Positions 22,204 to 34,094 of a stretch of DNA of 64,000 bases are shown here, one piece after another. The translations under genes were made by a program, and so were the position numbers. Source of the stretch: Asterella californica (Eukaryota; Streptophyta; Marchantiopsida; Marchantiales; Aytoniaceae); NCBI GenBank assembly GCA_036924285.1, contig JAYKYS010000001.1, positions 2,826,501-2,890,500 of the forward strand, in the 5' to 3' direction. Numbering within the stretch: the stretch's first letter is position 1; every line of letters starts with the position of its first letter. The notes under the pieces are model-generated. The model was given only the letters and a program-made list of their open reading frames with translations, was not told where the DNA came from and ran no database searches.

Positions 22204-23760
22204 CGATGAAGTCCGTGAGAAACTAGGTCTCCTTCAAATCCCCCTTGGACACATACATGCGGCATAAGAAAGAGGTGAGATGTCCGCTTGCTAGGGTGCC
22301 CAAATAAGTTAACTCTGTGTGGATGTAAGCGTGGAAGAAGGTGCCCCAATTGACGACCTCTCTTGCCCAAACAGCTTCCAGGAACTCCACATCATGTTCT
22401 CTGAGGTATCGCACCTTCTAAGCCTTTCCCTTGGAGAAAAGGTGAAGGTAAACTTCCCTAGAAGACGCTTCTTCGGCTCCCGGTAGGCTTCCACCTTCCA
22501 ACCATTCCTTCTCTGTCGATCTTCTAGAAAGAGACATGTAGTACTCCTAGGTACATGTCATTTCTTTGTAATGATCGTTGAAATCTCCCTCTTCTCCATC
22601 TCGTAATCCTGGTTCTGAGATTCAGTTCGGTGGAAAGCTCTCCATCACCATTCCACCGTCCACAAGGCTGGTCTTCGTCTGTGACTCCTACCTTGACAAG
22701 TACATGGTTTCAAGGAGGTAGGGCTACCCAAACCTCTTCCAATAGACCATGGTCTGCGAGATTCCAATCCCAAGTGAAGAAATCGAGGTCCAACTCCTTG
22801 ATGAAAGGTTTGACCGTGCTCAGCTCTGCTTGTGATAACACAAGCTCTCGAGGATGCATCGTCATTTTGAAGCTTCTGTTACACTATAACACACATGCTT
22901 GTTGTGAGCCTAAGACTCAGTCCTTACCATGTCCTCAAAGTCCAGCTTCTACTCTCAAAAGAAGATTCAGTCTTCCAGAACACAACTATTCAGTCTTCCA
23001 GAATTCTCATAGTACTTCCTAAATGCATCACGTCTTCCTATCTATATCTACGCAATCCTAACTAAGCAAGGCATCTCATGGACTCCTAAGGAGACAATCC
23101 ACCTTGTAATTCATCCTACTCCTTAACAGAAGATGAAGAGATACTTGAGAAGAGAGTCCTACGAATTGATCAGAAAAAGGTTGAGGGCTCTTAAGTTGAC
23201 AGTGGTCTCCGTGAAGACTCTCGAGACAACTTCTGTTTAACTGACATCTTCAGAAGACTTCCTGCATCTAGACTTTCTATCACCGAGCTCACATGTCTTT
23301 GGCTTCCTACATGTAATCTATCCTCGCAACAGACATTGAACATTCGCACTCTATCTTTTGACTCATCACCTCGCATACACTCTTTGAAGAAGCTTGTTGC
23401 GCAATGAGAACACATGACCTTTGACATACTCTCGAGATTTTACCAGCAAGACTTCTCACAGTTCTCATGTAAAGTTGAGAAGAAGAAAGAACAAGCTGCT
23501 ATTGGTCAGACATAAGAGATCCGTAGAGGACCCTCACATCTTCTCGAGGTATTTTGCATGCCTTTTCAATCTTCTAGCCCTCTAGGAAGATGTGGATTTG
23601 AAAAGTCAAGAAGCTTGGGAGGCACTAGCATGATTCCTAATTTCTTGCTTCTGGAAACAATATCAACTCACAATTTCACTATAGATTCACATCAAGTTCT
23701 CACAGTTCAATTCCAATCCAATCCAAGCTACTTGATGAGAATTACGAACATTCGGCTTCT
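22204..23760 (-). pseudogene. 5' piece (E0) of the reversed Y-like LTR with ORF1 N-terminus
   Basis: The minus strand from about 23,760 down to 22,204 is collinear with 52.15-53.66 kb of the Y LTR. The noncoding part shares GAGGATAGATT and CACATCTTCCTAGAG. The coding part shares DFF-WDWNLAD-GLLEEVW-AL, EPKKRLL and DVEFLE-VW. Where Y ORF1 has a TAG (53,552), this copy has TGG. It is broken by frameshifts. The N-terminal ORF1 domain is well preserved at the protein level between E0 and Y. Confidence 0.65.
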
Positions 23761-23807
23761 AGAAATGTCCAGACACTCAAACGAGTCTTCTGTCCATGGA
23801 TTTGAGA

Positions 23808-24280
23808 CAGAAGCACAACGTGATAAGGAAATTGATGGACAGAACAAATACTTCGAGAAAAGGGAAGAGGATATCAAATTGGAGGAGAGGAGATTGGGAA
23901 GAGGGCTATCAAAAATTAGACATCGCTTTTGCGTCCAGTTCTCTCATGACAAATTTCAGGAGAGGGGATAATTAGTAGACTTCATGCAAGCAATCGAAGA
24001 AGCGAAGAAGCATAGGAACACAAGGGTGGAAGCGATGAGAAAGGAGGATGAGAAGAACCTCAATATCTGGTGTGCCAAGAAGAGAATGCCAAGATTTAGC
24101 AATTGTTTTGCGAGAAGGTGTAGTCAACTATCAGAACAACAAACTACATTTGACAGCTATGGACAACCTTTGAACAAACATTTTGGAAGAGGAGGAATGA
24201 GGAGTTTACTTCCTACACCTACTGGTGTGAACAATACAACAACGACAACAAGCACAACAGAAGTTGATGTTTACAATTGA
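23808..24280 (+). pseudogene. Unrecognised retroelement-like coding fragment
   Basis: Two adjacent frames (to 23,971 and 23,984-24,280) encode a highly charged, probably helical segment (EKREEDIKLEERRLGRGL; EEAKKHRNTRVEAMRKEDEK) followed by a Thr-rich tail. The composition resembles N-terminal regions of retroelement gag proteins, but no knuckle or capsid motif is visible. From 24,281 to 24,624 I see only broken frames. Confidence 0.3.
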
Positions 24281-24624
24281 AGGTTTGAAGTACGCTCTAA
24301 CCCAACTTTAGTTGAGGAAGCGATTGAAGTTTCCATTGAGGTGATGCATCTGACTTAGATGTAGAAATCTTGATGATAGTGAATGTCGAAGGGTTACAAG
24401 GAGAAGAGCAATAGAAACACAACCACCGGATATGTATCAAATGATAGGTCTCTTGCTCAGAAGATATATCTTCTAGTTCTACAATGTCGTCACTTGCAAT
24501 AGGACCAATGAAGGGTGTGTAGAATTCTCTGATTGCAGTGGTGGATGTCATTGATGTTGATGAAGTTGAGATGTATATCATGAGATATGGGTTGCTGATC
24601 CCATTATTGTTGAGAATGAAGATA

Positions 24625-25270
24625 TGATGTCCATAATTTGCAAGTCTGGAGATTTTTTCAAAACTTTTAAGAACTTAAGATGAATTTGTGAGAAGAAGTC
24701 AACTTCTTCCGAAGTCAGAAGACGAGATCTGAAAGACGAAGTCTTCTCAGAAATACTGTGACTGTAGCTACGAGAATCACCCACCTCGCACCAACTAGGC
24801 GAAGTTAGGTGTACCTAAAAGACAACCACCATTGCAATAGGTAGGACCAAGGTCGACAGAGCAATTACTAAATACGAGGAGTAGACAGAGAAGCTCAAGA
24901 GAAGAGGCGCCATACCTTCTTTCTTCTTCTCTACTCAACTCAAAATCGTGAAGGACAATGGAGGTGCACGTAGAGAGAATTCAATGAGAGATTGAGGACA
25001 ATCGTCTTCCTGCAGGAAGAGAACTAGATTATAAGAAGGTAGGAGTTCCCAAGAGAATCGAAGATTGGAAGCCAAGGGAATCAAGGATTGGAAGCTTCAA
25101 GATTACAGACAGCTCGAAGTTTGAATGCGAGAGCAAGATCGTAGCAAGGCGAAGCCATCATGAGCAGGATCGAATTACTTAGGTGCGTAGAAGACGTCTG
25201 AAGAGTGAAGCAGAAGCATATCATATTGGAAGCATAGTATTCAACTTCTTATAGACGATAATCCAGCAGC
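24625..25270 (+). repeat. Start of a diverged Y-type LTR, plus orientation
   Basis: TGATGTCCATAATTTGCAAG, a GATTTTTTCAAAACTTTTAAGA run, then GAAGTCAACTTCTTCCGAAG and TTAGGTGTACCTA follow the same order as the start of the Y LTR (51,028-51,330). Similarity becomes weak beyond about 25,000. It faces the opposite way from E0, so it belongs to another copy. Confidence 0.5.
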
Positions 25271-25339
25271 CGTGAATGTCGTATTGCCGACTTTAAGTGT
25301 TGTATTATTTGATAGAGGACTCGACTTAGTCTATGCACA

Positions 25340-26040
25340 CTCGCAACTTATCATTTTTCTTCTTGACAGTCACAATGAGTGAAACTCATTCTAAGTTCTC
25401 CACCTCGTAGATGAAACTCGCCTCCTTCAACTTGTCTATCTCCTCCTTGACCATCATTGTCGTTGTAAGATTGACCCTTCTATGCTTCTGTCGAACTGGT
25501 CTTGCATTCTCCTCCAATTCAATTCGATGAGTCTCTAGAGTCATCTCATTCAAATCTTTGTAACTGAAAGCAAATACATGGATATATTTTTTTCAAAATA
25601 TATCTAGAAATATACTTTTCTCGTCTTGAGTGACATTGATATCAAACTTCAGGGTAGAGAGTCTTCACACAATCTCTTCCTCACTCAACTCTTCTTTGTC
25701 AAGATCTTTCTCCACTGCTGGTCGGGGCAACAAATCAATAGCACTAAGCTGATGTAATGATTCATCTCGATCAAATCCTTCTTCATCAGATGAAGATTCT
25801 TGATCATAAGAATCTCCTGTATCTACTTCTGAAACACTCTGATCATCCTCTGTATCAGATTCCCAATAGTCACTAGTGGGTCTATAGGAGACAGAAGTCA
25901 CAACTCCAACACTCGAGAGAGGTACTATCACTCTATGATCTCTACGTGACAATCCGCAAATATTCCTTGTGTCATCTATCTATGGTGTGCACAGCTCTCA
26001 ACCTAGGCCTACCTAGGAGCAAATCATAACTCATATATCT
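25340..26040 (-). pseudogene. Gypsy protease-to-RT fragment (element W)
   Basis: Minus strand, from about 26,040: the end of a retropepsin (YDLLLGRPRLRAVHTID), an acidic linker (frame 25,952-25,665), the pre-RT motif KYIHVFAFSYKDLNEMT, and an RT N-terminus (VKEEIDKLKEASFIYEV, then ...KKKNDKLRVCID). Stops occur near 25,665 and 25,580. The rest of RT and everything downstream is missing. It abuts the broken end of the copia half at about 26,040. Confidence 0.6.
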
Positions 26041-26042
26041 CC

Positions 26043-29028
26043 AGAATACCAAACTCTTGGTGCTTGCTTTAATCCACATAAGGACTTTTTGAGAATGCAC
26101 ACATGATACTTCTTCTTTTTCACTTCAAATCCTCGTGGTTGAAACATGTAAACTTCTTCCTCTAACTCTCCATGAATGAAAGCTGACTTCACACCCATTT
26201 GATGTATTTCCTAGTGGTAATGACCAACAAGAGTCATTACAAGTCTGATTGAATCTAATTTTGCAACTGGTGCAAAAGTTTCTTCATAATCAATCCATTC
26301 TTGTTGCTGAAATCCTCTTGCTACTAACCTTACTTTCAGCTTGTCAACTGAACTATGTGATTGTAGCTTGGTTTTGAAAATTTATTTATATTGGATGGCC
26401 TCCTGGTAGGTTAACCAAATCCCATGTAAGATTTTTAAATAGTATTTTGTACTCCTCTTGCATAGCTTGTCCCCAACCAAGGTCTTCGTTAGCTTTTTCA
26501 TCCTCTTGAATGCTTTCAACAATTCCACAATAATCTTCAAACCTTGCTGCTGGTCTTCTAACTCTTTTTGATCTCCTTATTTGAAACTCTATTGCATGTT
26601 GTAAGTCATCTCCTTTAACTTCATGAATACTTGGTAACTCAAATTCAGAATTTAGTTGAAATTCAACTTGCTCTTCACTAGGATTAGTGAGAGATGTTGA
26701 CTGCTCCAAGTTCACCTCAATATCAAATTTATCTGGCTCAATCTGATACTCACTTGTAGATAGCCTAAATGAATGTATCACAAGTTTCTTTCTCACCTTT
26801 CATCAGATCAGAATCTCACTCATATAATCTAATATCTCTACTGATGTGAGTCTTTTGTTAGACTCATTGTACATTTTGTAACCCTTGGTTTGCTCAGAAT
26901 AGCGGACAAATATACACTTTCAGATTTTGCATTAAACTTCGATCTCTTTCATCATTGATGTACATGTAAGCTGTGCATCCAAAAAGCCTAAAGTGAAACA
27001 TATCTGGTTTCACTTGTGTTGCACAACTGTTGTATATGCTCTAGTCATAATGTAAAAAACTGTGTTGCAAGCTTCAACCCAAAAATAATTAAGAAGATTC
27101 TTGACCTCCAGCATAGATTTGTCATTTTCCACAATCATCTTATTTTTCCTTTCAGTTACATCATTTTGTTATGGAGTATAAGATGTGGAAAGTTGCTTTT
27201 GAATACCATGATGTTCACAAAACTGAGCAAAGAGGTTAGAACAATATTCTCCCCTCTATCTGATATGAGAACTTCAATCTTCTTGTAACTTTAATTTTCT
27301 ATAAGAGCCTTTAACTTGTTGAAGTATTCAAATACTTCAGATTTCTACTTCAAGAAATATATCCATGTCTTTTTGCTCACATCATCAATATATGTCAGAA
27401 AGTACTTACAGCCTCCAATAGAGCTTGTTTGCATGGGTCCACAAACGTCTGAATAGACCAAGGCCAACAACTCTTTTGTTCTTGCACCTCCTTCCTTTGG
27501 AGACTCAATCTGCTTTCTTTTTCAAATATACATCCTTCACATATATCTCCAGTAGTTGGTAGCTTCATCCTTGGTAGCGCTTCCATCATATGTTTAGGAT
27601 TTCCAAAATTCAAGTGTGCAAATCTCTTATGCCAAAGGCTTGCTTGATTATAACAATCAACGACCATAGAGACTTCTTGGACTTGAGGTTCGATATTCAA
27701 GATATATAATCCTGACTTCTTATCTCTCCTTCCTAAAGCAATAACTCTCTGATTATGTGAAGCATCTAGTATCAGCACTTTTGTATCATAAAAGATCACC
27801 TCCGTTCCATGATTTGTGATTTTTCCAACTGAAAGCAAGTTCTTAGCGAGCTTTGGAATGAATAGTACCTTTTGTATACTCTTCAAATCTCCTTCACTTG
27901 TTCTTACTGTCACAAGTTTAGTCCCTTGAACTTCACATCCTGTACCACCAGCTTGAATAACGTTAGAGCCGGCAGTTGCTGAAAAGTCCTTTAGGAGTGA
28001 TCTTTGGCTGGTCATGTGCTTAAAAACACCAGAATTAATGTATCAATTCTTATCTTCTGTTGTTGTAGATATCAAGCTGGTAATAAATATATTGCCAACA
28101 TCTTTCTCTTCTTGTGCATCTTCTTGAACAACAATATTCTTTGATGTAGTTTTGACCTCCATTGCCTTTCTAGCATAGCAATCTTCAATCTTCTGACTTT
28201 TCTTTACACGAAAAGCAATTTCTCAGTTTCTTTCTACACTCTTCAATCTTGTGACCTTTCTTCTTACAGAATAAGCAGAAAGTTGTGCCTTGATTTCTTG
28301 AGTAGGAAGACCCATGTTTCTGAGATTGCTGCTCCTCTTTTTTGTAAGTCTTCACCATAAAAGCATATCATTGATTTTTCTGAGGAAAAACTTTCTGATC
28401 AGTTGCTCTTCTTCATGTAGTAAACTGCACAACTCCTCATAAGTTGGATATTCTCCATTCTGTTGATAACAAAAACAAAATGAAAATAAGATATACTAAG
28501 ACAATTTAAAGTTATAGAAACCAGATCTTCATCATCACATGTCCCTCCTACTCTACTCTGGTGATATGCACATAAATACCATCTGTCTCAAGATGCTCAT
28601 GAATATTTCCACTCTCATCCATCTTGATAGAGTGTAAATCATTCTTCAACTTTACCACTCCACTTTGCTCACATTATCATATCTGATAGCTAGCTTCACC
28701 GAAGCTTCTCTTCTTTCACAGCAAGCAAAATATTGGATAATGCTCTAGTTTGCTTCTTAATGAATCTTGGAGTTTCAGGAGAACTCTCATCATAAAATGG
28801 AGCCGTCTTCTATTCTCCAGAAACTGTGTCCACTCAAAATGACTTTTATGATCAGTTTCCATGAACTGCAATTGTTAAGATCAGAAAGTCTGATGCTCTC
28901 ATTCAAACCAAACTCACTGAGAGTAGCAGCCATAGTTGCTATCTTGCTGAAAAGATTAGTCCAAAAAAATCCTCAAAAACTAAATATCAGATAATCAAAA
29001 TCTTAAATCCTTAGCTTGAGTAACCTAA
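26043..29028 (-). pseudogene. 5' half of a Ty1/copia element: gag, protease, integrase, RT N-terminus
   Basis: Reading down the minus strand: degenerate gag with a zinc knuckle CLFCKKKGHKIEEC (near 28,250); protease region (28,015 frame) with INSG where DSGA is normal; the gag-pre-integrase domain LWHKRFAHLNF...CEGC; integrase remnants with stops and frameshifts; the integrase C-terminal SKRVRRPAARFEDY; and the RT start (WGQAMQEEYKILFKNLTW, GFQQQEWIDYEETFAPVAKL). It ends at [13 protein letters not shown] (about 26,043). The remaining RT and RNase H are absent here but occur in the opposite orientation at 40.9-41.6 kb. Confidence 0.8.
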
Positions 29029-29029
29029 A

Positions 29030-29040
29030 CTTTGATACCA
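29030..29040 (-). other. Copia primer binding site (initiator tRNA-Met type)
   Basis: On the minus strand TGGTATCAAAG directly follows the LTR end TTTTGTAACA. TGGTATCAGAG is the usual plant copia site, so one base differs. Confidence 0.8.
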
Positions 29041-29431
29041 TGTTACAAAACTGAGAACTGTACTCCAAGTTTCTTATAATACGAAACTTTATCTCTCACA
29101 ACAGAATATTACCAGCCTGTTAGAACTGATAACATATCAGCCTGTTAAAATTGATCAAAAGGAGAAATTAAACAGAAATATCTTGAGACGAAATGTGCAC
29201 ACTTTTTACTTATACTTCAGGAATGATACAGACAGAAATGACATCGACTCATGTTACTCTACAAAGAATGTGGGTTAATATACTACTGATACATAACTAC
29301 TGTCATCCAAAGTGACTTACCTAACTGTTGTCATAGTACTCTCACATCAAAGTCATGTCACAAGTCATCTTTTTATTTCTTTTGTTCTTCTACCTTCCAC
29401 AGAGTTTAGATATGACTCTCTCTGTTTAACA
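29041..29431 (-). mobile_element. 5' LTR of the copia half (391 bp)
   Basis: On the minus strand it runs TGTTAAACAGAGAGAG...TTTTGTAACA and matches 41,908-42,302 along its full length. The five flanking bases outside it, read in element orientation, are CAAAC. Confidence 0.85.
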
Positions 29432-29802
29432 GTTTGAGGGTCCAAGGTCCCGAAGCGGTGGTTGAACACTACGTAATGTTGGTGAAGTCGTTAAAGTGTA
29501 ATACTTGACACAATGAATAACCAACGAATGGAAAGACCTCATCAAGCTGTACAAGGGAAAGAGAGACCCCAAGAGCGAAGCAACCAACGTCTCGAAAGGA
29601 GGAAGAATGGCGAGGATAGTTATCAGTAGTCTTTAAACGGTGTAAAGTAATTTGGAAACTTTTGTAAATTTTTTCTTTTTATTCTTAAAGCCATTGACCG
29701 AGCTCCTTATGTAGAAGCTCTGTCAATGGCACCTCAGTGTAACCAGCTGAAATGCACGGAACAGCCCGTGCTTGACACCGACAGAAAAGATGAGAGAAGT
29801 CT

Positions 29803-29852
29803 CTCCACAAGTCTATCCATCCTGTGGACACAGGATGGATAGACTTGTGGAG
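29803..29852. repeat. Perfect hairpin, 24-bp arms, 2-base loop
   Basis: CTCCACAAGTCTATCCATCC... (29,803-29,826) is followed, after GA, by its exact reverse complement (29,829-29,852). A perfect long arm with almost no loop points to a recent snap-back duplication, like the one in the X LTR. Confidence 0.9.
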
Positions 29853-30395
29853 AAGGGCGCTGGCTGGTGTAAAAACCTTGGTGCAGTACGCGCCAAACAA
29901 AAATACCATCGCGGCGGTGGAAAACCGAGGCTCAGATTAAGTGCCAAAAGGTATGCCATGAGAGAGTATCTCAAGAAAGGCCCCATCGAGAATTGAACTT
30001 GAGGATGATAAGAGAAGTACGAGAACCTGAAAGAAAAGAGTATTTCTGGGCTACAGGAAAGGCAAAGTGGAGACGCAGCGGGGAGGAAGAGAGGTGAATC
30101 CAGACCCAGGTGGTAGGGTCGCACCAGGAAATGGAAGACGGCAAAACCGGGAGCCTCCAGTCCCTCCACGTTTTGACACATTAAAGCTGTATTCGCACGC
30201 TGCAACGTTAATGTAGCTGCCCAAACAAGCGCACACCGGGCAGGTGTAGTGAAATGTGAAAGGGGCTGTAGGGCTGTAGAGCTGCTATAACGTGACTTGG
30301 GGATACATTTCACAAGGTGACGCAGTAGCGTATCGACGGATGAGTCCGTGTGGGATAGAGAGGTTTCAGGTTCCAAATTCAGAATCATATTTTAT

Positions 30396-30452
30396 GCGAC
30401 CGCAGGTCGCAGTTTATGGTGCTTGTGCACTCTAAGTGCGGCCGAAGGCCGC
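30396..30452. repeat. Two short GC-rich palindromes
   Basis: GCGACCGCAGGTCGC (30,396-30,410) and GCGGCCGAAGGCCGC (30,438-30,452) each form a 6-bp stem with a 3-base loop, 27 bases apart, in otherwise moderate-GC sequence. Such GC hairpins are common in some algal organelle genomes, but nothing else here shows organelle origin. Confidence 0.6.
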
Positions 30453-32669
30453 TGGCTTAGGGTTCTAACTTCCCTTTGTTAGAGAGAAGCGAGTCTCAGA
30501 GATTTCTCGGGTTTAGGTGATAGCTTTGTAGATCGCGTAATTACATACTTGGGGTAACATAAACGGACAGGGAGAAATTTAACAGGCACGCAAAGCGATG
30601 ATCGATCTCAATTAATTCTCATGTGAAAATGCTACATTTATCAATCAAGACGTGGAGGGGCTGGAGGATCCGCAAAACCGAGATGGTAGAGAGGAGGATG
30701 CGGTTGCTGGTGAGAGAAGAGGGGACGAAGAGGAGACAAAAGAAACCATAGACGTAAAATGGGAGGACCTGAGATCAGGACGTCGAGAAACTGGGCGGGT
30801 TGGAGAGAAAGAGGTAAAGACAGAACAGAGATCTGCCAAGAGAAAGTGAACTGTGGACCAGGAACGCGGAAAGCAAGATGAGCTCCAAATGGAAAAAGTA
30901 GATCCTACCAAAAGTTTGCCAAATAGTGGAGGATGGAAATGGGAGGACCATAAACGAGCAAGACCTGAGGCCATAAAAGGTCAGAAACAGGATGCAGACA
31001 AGAGGCAAGATATTTAACCATAAATTATGGCTGTTTGAAATGTAGAACGACGAAAAGTCCCCAAGCCACCAAGTGAGGGAGGCAGATATTTTTCTTCTCT
31101 TCTTTATACACACGCAACAGTTGCTTATTATTAGCCAATGGCTATTCGTCAAACGGTCATTGAACCACCTCGTACATTACGCAACATACAGGCGTGTCAA
31201 TCTAGATGAGCTACAATCTAAACCATGATGCTTTTAAAATTATGACTAGTTCAGATAAGAATGCGTGACAATGACCCAGGGTGGATCTCCTCCTTACTAG
31301 GTTAGGTGCAACGACATATATCGTGTGGTTAACTTTATCCATACTGTAGTGTGGAGACCTTGTCGTATGGCAAGAGCGTAGTATAACTCAGATCCCTATG
31401 CACCCAAGTGTTGGTGATCGGAGGAGGAAGGAAACTCATGCCAGGAGCAAGCACTAGCATCTGCTTCAGGACACGTCCATCTCCAACCGCTACGTGTACA
31501 GGCCCAACTCTTATCCCAAGAAAATCTCAGAAGGTCTTTCTGCAGTAGGTCTGGTCCGGTGGCCAGGGGTGCAAGAGCTTGCCACCTATCCCATGTAAAA
31601 TTTTATATTGTAAAATGTGGTAAAGTTATGAAGTATTATGTTCCGTTCCTTTCCTTTTCTGCTTTTCCGTGAAGGTTCCGAGAACGAGAGAACACAAACA
31701 GAAACTCCGGGCCCAGGGGATCACTTACACTTCAACAATGTCCTCGGATGTAACACCTAAAGTCATGCGACAGGTAAAAAGATAAAACAAAGAAAATTAC
31801 TATTGAGAATGCCTTGACACGAAATGTGAGCGTTGTAATTTTGATACAATGACACCAGGTATACGTGTGTAATAATCAGAATATTAGTATAATTAAATTT
31901 TGTACAATAAACTATTAGTGAGTGTACCATATCAATAAGAGTTTATATATCATCAGTAAAATGAGATGAATCATAAAATTATTCATCACAAAATATTTAG
32001 GTATGAATTCTCTTGTTTCATAATTCACTTTATTTTATTCTTTTATGAATTTTAACAAATAAATAATATCTTGTTAAGAGAGATAAGTATGTACTAACAT
32101 TGTCAAGCTGATAATATTCAATTAAGTGAGATAAGTACGTTATTTGAATTTTGGAGACACTTGGAATACATTCTTTAAACTTCTAACATGCAAAGCAGCA
32201 GCGACTAGAAACTCCACCCACTTCCAACCGAGTACTCTACCGGTTGGTCGGTCATTCTAATTTGTAGATTTTCAAAGAACTTCAGGAAAGAAACCAGAGA
32301 GTAGCTCAATATGCAGTATGTACCCAAGCGACCTAACCAAGGATAATCAAGAAAGAGACAAAGTGGGGTATGAGGGAGAAAATAAAGAGATTTGCTTTCA
32401 GGGTGAGATGGGCTCACAAACCATTCTGGGGAGAATATTTCTTTTTGCTTGTATGTGTGTTTTGATTCTTTTATTTAGGATATAAAGAAAAATATATATA
32501 TTAGATAAAATACTTAGAAAAAGTTAAATTTTTAATATTAGTTATTCTGTTATATATTTTATGCTACAATGGGCTAAAGAAGAAATCCAGAGACACTACA
32601 GAAAACGACGAATTCGAGGAGGAGACGTCAAGCACAGATGATGAATTCAGATAGAGGCATTGAGCACAT

Positions 32670-34094
32670 GCAATAACAGAGACGCAGGTTCAGATTGGAG
32701 AGCTTTATGAATCAGTACCTGCACTTGTGGACCATGGATAAGAAATCAACATAATTTCAAAAGAGATCTATGACGAAGGACAATGATCAGTTGAGAGGAA
32801 TCATGGTTGGATACTTCACGCTACCAACAATCAAAAGAGTGAGTTGTATGGTGCTTGTCTTAATATGCGTGTGAGAATTGGAGACGTAGAAGTCAAGCAA
32901 CATTTCTTTGTACAATTATCTGCTTCTTATTCTATCATATTGCGCAAACTCTACATTATCGTTGTTTGGATGTAGACAAAGGTAATGAATGATGAGTCTC
33001 ATTATGCTATAATTCAGAGTCTTCATGACAAGTATAAAGTCCAGTTTTTTACTATTCATTCAAGACATGAGCGGAACCGACAAACCCTTAAAGATTCTTA
33101 GACAAAGAGATGTAAGAGTTTTCACAGTCCACTCACGTAGAGTGGGGTGACAGGGATGTAGAACCTACTGTTAAGATCCCATCAAGGTTGATACAAGAGG
33201 TGGAAGAGCCGGATGAGAGACATGCACATGAGTTCAAAGACATGAATAGTGTACACAACTTAAAATTTGGGTTGTTGATGTTTGAGAACGACGGATGGAG
33301 TCTATTTACGCAAGTTGAAGATTTGAGAGAAAATAGAAAACAAGTTGAAAGACAAGTTTCATAGTTATGGTGTGCAAAGATTCTAGAGAGGGAAGCAATT
33401 TTTGGTATACTTGAGGAGTTTTTGTGTATACAGTCGTTTTCGATTTGGTTGAATGATGTGAGCAGGTCGATGGAGAACAAAGATGGTATAATAGTGATCT
33501 TATTCCACTCTTGATGGATGTACGAGGAGATTGTTGTGTATTTGTGATTCCTTCCTCATTCGATGCAGAAGAGTGAAGGAAAAGATGTGGTTTGTTGATG
33601 TGCATTTCCTCAAGAGGTATAAGTCCATGCGAAGTACATATTTGTACTAAAGAAGGTGAAACCAATAGCAACTCAAATACCTGCTAACTCACATAGCGGG
33701 TATAGTTAGTAGGCATTGACCATATACTACGTGATTGTAGAAGGATAAGACATCAATTTATTGGAAAGACGTGCAAGAGCTTCAGATATGAGGGGGTGAC
33801 TTCTGAACTCAGATAGAGAAGAAGCTTTTTGTGCGAATGATAGTGAGCTGTGTGGATCCAAAGATAATAGCACGTATGATTATCTTCACAATTCCTCACG
33901 TGTCTTGGGATCTGAAACCGATTCCTGTACCTCGTGCTTTGTTGCCTAAGCTCATTGAGTTACTAAAAGAGAAAGTACAGATGGGGATTAATGAGTCATC
34001 TATAAGTCCATACTCTTGCAAAATGTTCATTGTACCTAAGACGTCAGGAGCTTTATGCTTCATAACAACATAACCATTCTTAACGTTGGGACAT
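32670..34094 (+). pseudogene. Gypsy protease and RT N-terminus relic, cut by element D
   Basis: The protease reads near 32,680-33,060 (ALVDHG-EINIISKEIYD, GACLNMRVRIGDVEVKQHFF), then a long linker full of stops (KKVKPIATQIPANS near 33,645), then the RT N-terminus in frame 33,831-34,073 (HVSWDLKPIPVPRALLPKLI, VPKTSGAL). Reading stops at about 34,094 where LTR sequence of element D begins. The motifs suggest the same family as element U at 49-51 kb. All frames are broken. Confidence 0.65.

Larger units (their letters stand above)
29432..32570. other. Unclassified interval, partly GC-richer than its surroundings
   Basis: No family is recognised. 29,432-29,640 could be the tail of a coding region (GPEAVVEHYVMLVKSL) in the plus direction, without further support. 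29,803-29,852 is a 24-bp-arm hairpin and 30,396-30,452 holds two small GC palindromes. A 191-codon minus frame (30,388-29,813) and smaller frames at 30.6-31.2 kb have no visible domains and unusual composition (many Ser, Pro, Phe); I take them as chance. From 31,600 to 32,570 the sequence is AT-rich with nothing I can name. Confidence 0.4.

Noticed and set aside
29985..30060. Minus-strand GTTCAATTC resembles a tRNA T-arm/B-box, with TAGCCCAGAAA upstream.
   Set aside because: The T stem has a mismatch, the A-box is poor, the spacing (about 55) is long and no acceptor stem pairs.
30337..30354. CGGATGAGTCCGTGTGGG looks like the hammerhead ribozyme core CTGATGAGTCCGTGAGG.
   Set aside because: The second core strand GAAAC is absent, the first core base pattern is off (CGGATGA) and stem II cannot close properly.
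29813..30388. A 191-codon minus frame as a gene.
   Set aside because: No domain, odd composition, and it runs through a recent snap-back hairpin; most likely chance.
30645..31152. Overlapping Ser/Phe-rich minus frames and a plus frame (30,652-30,849) as genes.
   Set aside because: Mutually overlapping, low complexity, without domains or conserved neighbours.
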